This document shows, in pieces, positions 1-6,108 of a DNA stretch of 6,756 nt. Location: contig JALOMY010000159.1 of the NCBI GenBank assembly GCA_025455225.1, positions 1 through 6,756 of the forward strand, given 5' to 3'. Position 1 is the first letter of the stretch. Every line of letters begins with the position of its first letter. This DNA comes from Cyclobacteriaceae bacterium (GTDB lineage: Bacteria > Bacteroidota > Bacteroidia > Cytophagales > Cyclobacteriaceae). Below the pieces are notes generated by a model. The model was not told where the DNA came from. It did no database searches and saw only the letters and a program-made list of their open reading frames with translations. The translations under genes were made by a program, and so were the position numbers.

Positions 1-38
1 CGAAGACAACGCAACAATTAATCATTAACCTTGTTGGT

Positions 39-1106
39 ATGAATCGACCTGCCTTGTTCCTGGTATTAGTGATAAGCCTGTTTGTATTGAGTTGTGACGA
101 TGATAAGCCTTACCAGCGATCTTACCGAATGGGGTTTCAGAACTCAGCACCCCGAATTGATAATCTCGACTTATTTATTCAATCGCTGAACCTGTGGACA
201 CAGCGCAGTGATGCCGCCATAATTTCAACCGAAGTTCCGTGGGAAGAATTGTTGTCTGGCGTTGATCCGGTACAATATGCAATCAATAATTACCAAGGAC
301 TGGTTGAATTCTACCGAAGCAAGAATCTTGAACTCTGGATTTACATCGACCCGCAAAATGGATTGGACCGTACTTCAGATGCGCTCGAACTTCTTGCGGC
401 CGGCAAGAGTATTGCCGATCCTGAAATTCAATTATTGTATCGAAGATTTACCGTGGTGATGGATAGTCTGTTTCAACCCGAACACCTTGGGCTGGCACTG
501 GAAACCAATTTGATTCGGGATGCAGCCTCTACTGAAATTTATAACGGAGTGAAAGAAGCCGCTCAGGGAGCAGCAGATGATATCCGACTGGTTAATCCGG
601 ATGTAAAGTTGAGTGTCAGTGTACAAGTTGACCACGCCTGGGGAAAATTAGCGGGAGGTACTTATCAGGGTATCGATCAGGACTTTTTGGATTTTCCTTT
701 TATTCAAGAATTAGGCCTCTCCTCATATCCATACTTTGGATTTGATGATCCCATAGAAATTCCTCCTCATTATTATAGTCAGCTGATCGAAGGCAAGAAC
801 ATCCCGGTTTTTGTATCGGAAGGTGGCTGGACATCTGAATCGTTAACGGCACCCGGCAGAACGATTACGAGTTCAACGGAAATTCAGCGGGCTTATATAC
901 AGCACCATTCCATTTTGCTCCAAAAGGTTAACGCAATTGCAGTTTTTCAATTGGTCTTTACCGATATTGATCTTGATGCATTGCCTCCGGATGTGCCAGA
1001 TAATATTCAATACTTTGCCCATCTCGGGTTGGTGGATACGAACCTTCAGCCCAAACCAGCTCTCACCGACTGGGATAATCAGTTCAGCATTTCGTTAAAA
1101 AAATGA
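39..1106 (+). CDS. Lipoprotein with glycoside hydrolase clan GH-A (GH53-like) TIM-barrel domain
   Basis: The 355-residue protein begins with a lipoprotein signal peptide: a short basic start, a hydrophobic stretch at residues 5-17 and a lipobox with Cys19. Cys19 is followed at once by DDD (20-22), like the acidic surface-export signals known for Bacteroidota lipoproteins, so an outer-surface location is inferred. The rest reads as a (beta/alpha)8 barrel. LALETNLI (152-159) has the position and surroundings of the strand-4 acid/base, here Glu155. GLSSYPYFG (226-234) resembles the strand-6 segment of GH53 and related families. FVSEGGW (258-264) supplies a probable strand-7 nucleophile, Glu261. 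The C-terminus has a HLGLVD...KPAL..W pattern (328-345), common at the end of such enzymes. The two Glu are 106 residues apart, which suits a GH-A glycosidase. The usual Asn before the acid/base Glu is Leu154. The substrate is unknown, and endo-galactanase activity is only a guess. The ATG at 39 is chosen because it gives a complete signal peptide; no Shine-Dalgarno is visible. Confidence 0.75.
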   Translation: MNRPALFLVLVISLFVLSCDDDKPYQRSYRMGFQNSAPRIDNLDLFIQSLNLWTQRSDAAIISTEVPWEELLSGVDPVQYAINNYQGLVEFYRSKNLELWIYIDPQNGLDRTSDALELLAAGKSIADPEIQLLYRRFTVVMDSLFQPEHLGLALETNLIRDAASTEIYNGVKEAAQGAADDIRLVNPDVKLSVSVQVDHAWGKLAGGTYQGIDQDFLDFPFIQELGLSSYPYFGFDDPIEIPPHYYSQLIEGKNIPVFVSEGGWTSESLTAPGRTITSSTEIQRAYIQHHSILLQKVNAIAVFQLVFTDIDLDALPPDVPDNIQYFAHLGLVDTNLQPKPALTDWDNQFSISLKK

Positions 1107-1127
1107 AGTAGGGATGAAGCGGGTTTC

Positions 1128-1604
1128 TTAGGCTTTCTTCCTTTTCTTCTCTTGAGTAGAAACACTTGCTTCGTATTTTTCAATCCATTGTGCGGGTGTC
1201 ATTTTTTTTACCAGCTCGCCAATCAATTCCAAAGGCACATCTTCAGGCTTTTTGAACCGTATACAGCACTTGCCCATATCCAACCGGGATGTTGTCGATT
1301 TCTTCCATTCTGCCCTGAACCAATCCAGGAGTGGTCCTTCCATCAATCCCATATGATAGAGCGAGATATAATTTTTTTGTGATGCCAGGTTGATAAACGG
1401 TAGTGGTAATTGGGGTGTGGCATGGTATCCTTTAGGATACACCGAATGAGGTACTACAAAACCAATCATGCCATAACTCATCTCTTCTTTGAATCCCTTT
1501 GGCAGATTGGATTTGATTTTTTTTCTGATGTCAGTAACTATTTTCTTACGGTCAGGTGGAAGTGATTCCAGGTATTCACTTACCGTTTTTGCTTTGGATT
1601 GCAT
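1128..1604 (-). CDS. DUF1801 / YdhG-like domain protein
   Basis: This 158-residue protein has no signal peptide or membrane segment and is probably cytoplasmic. It fits the DUF1801 (YdhG-like) family: an N-terminal TVSEYLESLPPDRK stretch (7-20), a helix with conserved basic residues, EMSYGMIGF (41-49), a central NYISLYHMG segment (78-86), GKCCIRFKKPEDVP (111-124) and a final helix LIGELVKKM (127-135). The family has a frataxin-like alpha/beta fold; a Bacillus subtilis member, YdhG (Fra), has been described as an iron chaperone, but most members have no known role. Here Cys113-Cys114 and a lysine-rich tail (153-157) are visible. The gene converges on the upstream lipoprotein gene with 21 bp between stop codons. 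It lies 128 bp beyond comM on the same strand, so it probably has its own promoter. The family call is firm; the function is not known. Confidence 0.8.
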   Translation of the reverse strand: MQSKAKTVSEYLESLPPDRKKIVTDIRKKIKSNLPKGFKEEMSYGMIGFVVPHSVYPKGYHATPQLPLPFINLASQKNYISLYHMGLMEGPLLDWFRAEWKKSTTSRLDMGKCCIRFKKPEDVPLELIGELVKKMTPAQWIEKYEASVSTQEKKRKKA

Positions 1605-1624
1605 CTGATCTTGGTTAAGACAAA

Positions 1625-1653
1625 CAACAATATTTTTCTGTTGGTATTTCCAA
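1625..1653 (-). promoter_or_regulatory. Weak candidate promoter for the DUF1801 gene
   Basis: Read on the minus strand, TTG (1653-1651) is followed after 18 nt by TATTGTTG (1632-1625). This matches the Bacteroidota -7 pattern TAnnTTTG with one mismatch. The predicted transcript start would lie about 15 nt before the ATG at 1604. The AT-rich surroundings make chance matches likely, so this is a suggestion only. Confidence 0.28.
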
Positions 1654-1709
1654 TTTACTCATTAACAGATGATTACTATTATGTAAAGTCCTTAAAAGAT
1701 TGTTGCCTC

Positions 1710-1721
1710 ATTACCGGTAAT
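1710..1721. repeat. 12-bp perfect palindrome ATTACCGGTAAT downstream of comM
   Basis: The 12 bases equal their own reverse complement. The palindrome begins 11 bp past the comM stop codon, in the 128-bp gap before the DUF1801 gene. As RNA it could form only a 4-bp stem with a CCGG loop and has no adjacent T-tract in the reading direction, so it is a poor terminator. A small protein-binding site is possible, but nothing else supports it. Confidence 0.3.
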
Positions 1722-1732
1722 CAAATCAATTC

Positions 1733-3271
1733 TCAACCGGCCCAGCCCTCCCGGTCGAGGCTTCGGTATTGAATGGCTTCGGCAAGGTGTTCCACCCGGA
1801 TTTCATCCGAACCGGCAAGATCAGCTATGGTTCGGGATACTTTTAGAATGCGATCGTACGCGCGGGCAGAAAGGCCCAGTTTCTCCATAGCCGTTTTCAG
1901 CAACCCCTTGCCCGCATCGTTAATCTGGCATATTTCCTTAACCAGGTTGGAGGGCATCATGGCATTACAATAAATTTCCTTATTCGTTTTGAATCGCTCC
2001 GATTGTTTTGCACGCGCCTGAATAACCCGGGCACGAATTTGTTCACTGGTCTCCACCTGTCGTTTGGCCGTCATTTCATCAAAACTGACGGGTACTACCT
2101 CCACGTGGAGATCGATTCGATCCAGTAATGGTCCGCTTACCCGGCTGAGGTAACGTTGAACCACACCGGGTGCACAAACACATTCTTTTTCCGGGTGATT
2201 GTAATACCCGCAAGGACATGGATTCATGCTGGCCACCAGCATAAAATTAGCCGGGTAATCGATCGACACTTTAGCGCGTGAGATGGTTACCCTGCGTTCT
2301 TCCATAGGCTGGCGCATTACTTCCAGAACGGTACGCTTAAACTCCGGAAGCTCATCCAGAAACAATACCCCGTGATGGGCCAACGATATTTCACCCGGCT
2401 GAGGATTTCCTCCTCCCCCAACTAAAGCCACATCGGAAATTGTATGATGCGGTGCCCGAAACGGGCGCGTGGCTACAAGGGAAGCTTCGCGGCTTAATTT
2501 TCCGGCAACGGAGTGAATCTTCGTTGTCTCGAGAGCCTCATTTAATGAAAGCGGTGGCAGAATGGAAGGCAACCGTTTAGCCAGCATGGTTTTTCCGGCC
2601 CCGGGCGGCCCGATCATGATTACATTATGCCCGCCTGCTGCTGCGATTTCCATTGCCCGCTTAATGTTCTCCTGACCCTGCACATCGCTGAAATCCGAAT
2701 CGTAATGATTCAGTTGAGCACTAAATACCTCGTTAGCGTCTACCCGGATGGGTTGTAAAGTCAATTCTCCTTCAAGAAAATCAATGGCTTCTTTCAGGTT
2801 ACTTACTCCATAGATATTCAGATTATCAACTATGGCAGCTTCCCGTTCGTTGTCTTTTGGAAGAATGAACCCTTTAAATCCTTCATTGCGGGCCTGAATG
2901 GCAATGGGCAGCACTCCTTTGATTGGGCGCAGGGAACCATCCAATGCCAACTCGCCCATGATCACATAATCCTGCAGCAGTTCGGTTTGTATCTGACCTG
3001 AAGCTTTGAGAACGCATAAGGCAATAGGAAGATCATAGGCAGATCCTTCCTTTCGGATGTCGGCCGGTGCGAGGTTCACCACGGTTTTTTCCCGTGGCAT
3101 AAAATAACCGAATTGCTTGACCGAGGATTCGATTCGATGTTCACTTTCTTTAATCGCGCTATCGGGTAATCCGCTCATCCAAAAACGGATTCCCTGACCT
3201 ACGTTGACTTCTACCGTAATGGTTCGTGCATCAACTCCAAATACGGCACATCCGTAGGTTTTCGCCAGCAT
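1733..3271 (-). CDS. comM: ComM/YifB family Mg chelatase-like AAA+ ATPase (branch-migration helicase)
   Basis: This 512-residue protein is close to the usual family length of about 500. Residues 1-165 form the Lon-S16-like N-terminal domain, with KEGSAYDLPIAL (74-85) and GELALDGSLRPIKG (106-119). The Lon catalytic Ser/Lys dyad does not appear to be kept, as is normal for this family. The AAA+ core follows: Walker A GPPGAGKT (221-228), RPFRAPHHTISD (269-280), Walker B GVLFLDELPEF (301-311) and SGPLLDRIDLHVEV (379-392). Between them lies a four-cysteine cluster, Cys352, 354, 364 and 366, which probably binds zinc. The C-terminal Mg-chelatase domain contains LSARAYDRILKVSRTIADL (467-485). In Vibrio cholerae, ComM is a hexameric helicase that promotes branch migration of incoming DNA during natural transformation; the same role is inferred here. 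The ATG lies 2 bp after the gmhA stop, so the two are almost certainly co-transcribed. Confidence 0.93.
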   Translation of the reverse strand: MLAKTYGCAVFGVDARTITVEVNVGQGIRFWMSGLPDSAIKESEHRIESSVKQFGYFMPREKTVVNLAPADIRKEGSAYDLPIALCVLKASGQIQTELLQDYVIMGELALDGSLRPIKGVLPIAIQARNEGFKGFILPKDNEREAAIVDNLNIYGVSNLKEAIDFLEGELTLQPIRVDANEVFSAQLNHYDSDFSDVQGQENIKRAMEIAAAGGHNVIMIGPPGAGKTMLAKRLPSILPPLSLNEALETTKIHSVAGKLSREASLVATRPFRAPHHTISDVALVGGGGNPQPGEISLAHHGVLFLDELPEFKRTVLEVMRQPMEERRVTISRAKVSIDYPANFMLVASMNPCPCGYYNHPEKECVCAPGVVQRYLSRVSGPLLDRIDLHVEVVPVSFDEMTAKRQVETSEQIRARVIQARAKQSERFKTNKEIYCNAMMPSNLVKEICQINDAGKGLLKTAMEKLGLSARAYDRILKVSRTIADLAGSDEIRVEHLAEAIQYRSLDREGWAG

Positions 3272-3273
3272 AA

Positions 3274-3849
3274 CTAAACATGCTTTTCGATCAGCACGAT
3301 CAGAATGTGTACGATCTTGTAATGAACTTCATGAATGCGGTCAGCAAATCCGAAGTGAGGAACCCGGATTTCTACATCCGCCAGTGGCCCTACTTTTCCA
3401 CCGTTCTTTCCGGTAAGTGCCACAACTTTAATGCCTTTATTTTTAGCCGACTGAGCTGCCTGGATAACATTGGCCGAGTTGCCACTGGTACTCACAACCA
3501 GCAATACATCATTGGGCTGCCCAATGGCATCTACAAAGCGGGAGAAAATATATTCGTAGCCATATTCATTGCCAACACACGACATGTGCCCCGGATCAGA
3601 AATTGACATTGCCGGAATCGGATTTCGGTTTTCGCGATAACGGCCTGTAAGTTCTTCAGCAAAGTGCATAGCCACGCAATGTGAACCTCCGTTACCGCAA
3701 CATATAATTTTACCTCCGGCATTGATCGACTGAATCATTAAGGATGCTGCGTTGTCAATAGCATCCATATTTGCGGGTTCATTTAAAAAATTTTCTAGAA
3801 CCGATGCAGATTCCCGCAATTCGGTTAAAATTACCTGGCGATTACTCAT
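3274..3849 (-). CDS. gmhA: Phosphoheptose isomerase (sedoheptulose-7-phosphate isomerase)
   Basis: This 191-residue SIS-domain enzyme aligns along its whole length with E. coli GmhA (192 aa). It converts sedoheptulose 7-phosphate to D-glycero-D-manno-heptose 7-phosphate, the first step to ADP-heptose for lipopolysaccharide core or other heptose glycans, in the cytoplasm. Visible motifs are CGNGGSHC (51-58), MHFAEELTGRYRENR (61-75), SCVGNEYG (90-97), the phosphate-binding STSGNSANV (120-128), LTGKNGGK (145-152) and IRVPHFGFADRI (161-172). His62, Glu66 and His181 match the E. coli zinc and catalytic residues His61, Glu65 and His180. The fourth ligand, Gln172 in E. coli, is His173 here (codon CAT); His can also bind zinc, so activity is likely kept. 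It is the middle gene of a tight three-gene cluster, 3 bp after the small membrane protein gene and 2 bp before comM. No other heptose-pathway gene is in the window. Confidence 0.94.
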   Translation of the reverse strand: MSNRQVILTELRESASVLENFLNEPANMDAIDNAASLMIQSINAGGKIICCGNGGSHCVAMHFAEELTGRYRENRNPIPAMSISDPGHMSCVGNEYGYEYIFSRFVDAIGQPNDVLLVVSTSGNSANVIQAAQSAKNKGIKVVALTGKNGGKVGPLADVEIRVPHFGFADRIHEVHYKIVHILIVLIEKHV

Positions 3850-3852
3850 ACT

Positions 3853-4185
3853 TTATTTTGACGGATTTTCTTCTTTTGCCGGTGCCGGTATTTTAGCGGC
3901 TTCCTGCAAATCATACAATTTTGCTTTCAACGTATTCAACTCCTGAAGCATCTGTTCCTTTTCCCGTACGTTTCTCCGGTTGTCCCGGTAATGAAGAATT
4001 ACATTGACAGCCATCAGGATCAGCAACATAAAGGAACCGTACTTTAACATCCAGATCTTACCCCTCATGAAAAGCAGGAAATCCAAATTGTCGTGCTGCT
4101 TATCCATATAAAGGGTAAAAATGAAAATGAACAGGTGAAGGGCACCGAATACCGAGTAGAAGATTAGCCTGTTCTTTTTCATCAT
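3853..4185 (-). CDS. Small two-helix membrane protein with C-terminal coiled coil, function unknown
   Basis: I do not recognise this 110-residue protein as a named family. It shows two hydrophobic segments, about residues 7-27 and 47-65, joined by a charged loop (28-46). A charged region RDNRRNVREKEQ (67-78) follows, then a short predicted coiled coil (about 72-97) with leucines at heptad-like spacing, and a Pro/Lys/Glu-rich tail. Positive charge at both ends suggests that both termini are cytoplasmic. The shape recalls LapA-like envelope proteins, but no specific motif supports that. It starts ATG-ATG, so translation may begin at either of the first two codons. It is the first gene after a good promoter and ends 3 bp before gmhA, so it is probably made together with GmhA and ComM. 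Codon structure and tight packing make it a real gene; its function is open. Confidence 0.82.
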   Translation of the reverse strand: MMKKNRLIFYSVFGALHLFIFIFTLYMDKQHDNLDFLLFMRGKIWMLKYGSFMLLILMAVNVILHYRDNRRNVREKEQMLQELNTLKAKLYDLQEAAKIPAPAKEENPSK

Positions 4186-4204
4186 AGACGTAAAGGTTAG
4201 AGGG

Positions 4205-4233
4205 CAAACTTAGTGGTTTTGGTGGAAACCAAA
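4205..4233 (-). promoter_or_regulatory. Bacteroidota-type promoter for the membrane protein-gmhA-comM operon
   Basis: On the minus strand, TTTG (4233-4230) is followed after a 17-nt spacer by TAAGTTTG (4212-4205) and then C. This is a perfect match to the -33 TTTG / -7 TAnnTTTG pattern used by the primary sigma factor of Bacteroidota, though the spacer is at the short end of the reported range. The -7 box ends 19 bp before the ATG at 4185, so the leader would be short, about 10-15 nt. It is the only gap of any size ahead of the three-gene cluster, which supports the assignment. Confidence 0.6.
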
Positions 4234-4234
4234 A
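4217..4234. repeat. Inverted repeat (7-bp arms, 4-nt loop) overlapping the promoter
   Basis: On the plus strand TTTTGGT (4217-4223) and ACCAAAA (4228-4234) are exact reverse complements around GGAA. The arm at 4228-4234 covers the -33 element of the promoter read on the minus strand, and the other arm lies in its spacer. A run of T precedes it rather than follows it in the direction of the genes, so it does not look like a terminator for the ABC exporter gene. A repressor site is possible but unproven. Confidence 0.4.
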
Positions 4235-4279
4235 AAAACAAAAGGGATGAAAACCTTGCTTGGCAAACAGGAAGGAGGG

Positions 4280-6103
4280 TCAGGCTTTCTGAAATTCACT
4301 CAACTTCTGGTAAAGGCCGTTTCGCTGCACCAGTTCCTGATGGGTGCCGCGCTCTACAATATGACCATCCTGAATTACAATAATTTCATCGGCATGCTGA
4401 ATGGTACTAAGCCGGTGTGCAATTACCACTGAGGTTCGGTTTTTCATCAGGTTGGTCAATGCTTCCTGCACCAACCGTTCGGATTCCGAATCAAGCGCAG
4501 AAGTAGCTTCATCCAATATCAGGATTGGAGGGTTTTTAAGAACGGCCCGGGCAATGGCCAGACGCTGTCGCTGTCCGCCTGAAAGTTTAGATCCCCTGTC
4601 GCCAATAATAGTTTGATAAGCAGCTTCTGTCTGCATAATGAATTCATGGGCATTAGCCACTCTGGCAGCCTGAATAACATCTTCTTCCTTTACATTTTCC
4701 ATACCAAAGGCGATGTTATTGAATATGGTATCATTGAACAATATAGACTCCTGGGTAACTACGCCCATTTGCTTTCTCAATGAATCCAGTTCATACTCGG
4801 TAAGCGGTAAACCATCAAGCGTAACTTCTCCTTGCGTGGGATCATAAAACCGGGGGATCAGGTCTGCCAGGGTTGACTTTCCTCCGCCTGAAGGGCCAAC
4901 AAGAGCAATGGTTTTACCCCGCTCGATGGTGAGGTTGATATTTTTAATGACAGGCTCCTTGCCGTAGGCAAAGCTTACATTCCTGAATTCAATCCGTTCT
5001 TTAAATGAATCAATTACACGGGCTCCCGGTTTACTTTGAATTTCGGGTTCTTCATCAACAATGCTGAAAATGCGTTGTGCAGCAACTGTTCCTTTCTGAA
5101 GTGAAGTAATTCCATTTGAAAAATTTTTGGCCGGCTGAATCATGGATGCATAAAAGGCAAGGAAACCGATAAAGACTTCGGGTTTAAGTTCCTGGTTTCC
5201 GCTTAAAACCAGTTGTCCTCCATAAAACAGAATAATAGCAACTACAATTACGCCAAGAAATTCGCTGACCGGTGAAGATAATTCATTCTTACGCGCAATG
5301 GATAAATTCACCTTGCGGTGATAGGCCGTTTCCTGGTCCATTTTCCCTAATATAAAATTCCTGGCATTGAACGCTTTAATTACCCGCATGCCGCTGAATG
5401 TTTCATCCAGGATATTAACAATGCGACCCATAGCTTCCTGGCTCTGCTTGGCTTTTCGTTTTAAGCGCTTAACTATTTCTGCAACAATACCACCGGTAAG
5501 CGGAAGTAAGATCAACGTAAACAAAGTAAGCTTCACCGAAATCATAAAGAGAACCACCAGGTAAACGATTATGGTAATGGGCTCTTTCAATACGGATTTA
5601 AGGCTGTTCATCACGCCAGCTTCTACTTCACTTATGTCGTTGGTAAAACGTGACATCAGATCTCCCTTCCGGTTATTGTTAAAGAAACCGATGTGCAACC
5701 GGGTAATGCTTCGGAAGATATCCATGCGCATATTGCGTACAACATCTACTTTGATTCGGGAGGCGGCCATCCGTTCAGCATACCGAAACATATTGGATAG
5801 AAATACGCTGATGATAATGGTGGCGCAAACAAACATCAGGGCTTCAATTCGTCCATGTTCCACTATAACTTTTATGAAATGATGACGGAAATACCCTTTT
5901 AGAAAATCGATGGAAAAGGAGAAGTCGGGTAATGCCGGAATTGTTGCCCCACTCTTGTCATCGAACAAGACCTCAAGCATGGGCATAATCAGGCCCAGAT
6001 AAGAAGCACTGAAGACTACCCCCAACATGGAAAAAGCAAAAAACTGAAATAAGCGGGATGCTAAATCAGGTGAATACTGTAAGATTCGAAAATAAATACG
6101 CAT
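4280..6103 (-). CDS. MsbA-like ABC exporter (fused permease and ATP-binding half-transporter)
   Basis: This 607-residue half-transporter has an N-terminal six-helix membrane domain (segments near 17-42, 86-108, 168-190, 192-211, 280-300 and 309-328) and a C-terminal nucleotide-binding domain from about residue 370. The ATPase motifs are complete: A-loop Tyr380, Walker A GPSGGGKST (403-411), Q-loop Gln451, signature LSGGQ (507-511), Walker B ILILDE (527-532), D-loop SALD (535-538) and H-loop His563. It should work as an inner-membrane homodimer. The type IV exporter layout and the LIPRFYDPTQGEVTLDG stretch (415-431) resemble MsbA, the lipid A flippase, but drug or other lipid exporters share these features and the substrate cannot be read from sequence. 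The first external loop (about 45-85) is long, which partly explains its being longer than E. coli MsbA (582 aa). It starts 5 bp after the stop of an outer-membrane protein gene, so the two are probably co-transcribed. Confidence 0.9.
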   Translation of the reverse strand: MRIYFRILQYSPDLASRLFQFFAFSMLGVVFSASYLGLIMPMLEVLFDDKSGATIPALPDFSFSIDFLKGYFRHHFIKVIVEHGRIEALMFVCATIIISVFLSNMFRYAERMAASRIKVDVVRNMRMDIFRSITRLHIGFFNNNRKGDLMSRFTNDISEVEAGVMNSLKSVLKEPITIIVYLVVLFMISVKLTLFTLILLPLTGGIVAEIVKRLKRKAKQSQEAMGRIVNILDETFSGMRVIKAFNARNFILGKMDQETAYHRKVNLSIARKNELSSPVSEFLGVIVVAIILFYGGQLVLSGNQELKPEVFIGFLAFYASMIQPAKNFSNGITSLQKGTVAAQRIFSIVDEEPEIQSKPGARVIDSFKERIEFRNVSFAYGKEPVIKNINLTIERGKTIALVGPSGGGKSTLADLIPRFYDPTQGEVTLDGLPLTEYELDSLRKQMGVVTQESILFNDTIFNNIAFGMENVKEEDVIQAARVANAHEFIMQTEAAYQTIIGDRGSKLSGGQRQRLAIARAVLKNPPILILDEATSALDSESERLVQEALTNLMKNRTSVVIAHRLSTIQHADEIIVIQDGHIVERGTHQELVQRNGLYQKLSEFQKA

Positions 6104-6108
6104 GTAGA

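Noticed and set aside
26..33. TAACCTTG as a -7 promoter box for the first gene
   Set aside because: It has one mismatch, there is no TTG element at the right distance in the few bases available, and it would place the transcript start at the ATG itself. The real promoter may lie left of the window.
1107..1127. Possible shared terminator between the convergent lipoprotein and DUF1801 genes
   Set aside because: The 21-bp gap holds no stem longer than 4 bp (AAGC with GCTT) and no proper T-tract, so no terminator can be supported.
3280..3606. A 108-codon plus-strand frame antisense to gmhA
   Set aside because: It overlaps a highly conserved enzyme gene, and its translation shows no known domain or signal.
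4217..4240. Hairpin plus homopolymer run as a terminator for the ABC exporter gene
   Set aside because: Read on the minus strand the T-run comes before the hairpin, not after it, and the stem is AT-rich. It could act only for plus-strand transcription, where there is no gene to end.
5367..5882. Plus-strand open frames inside the exporter gene
   Set aside because: They lie antisense to a complete ABC exporter with all motifs, have no recognisable domain and are best seen as chance frames.
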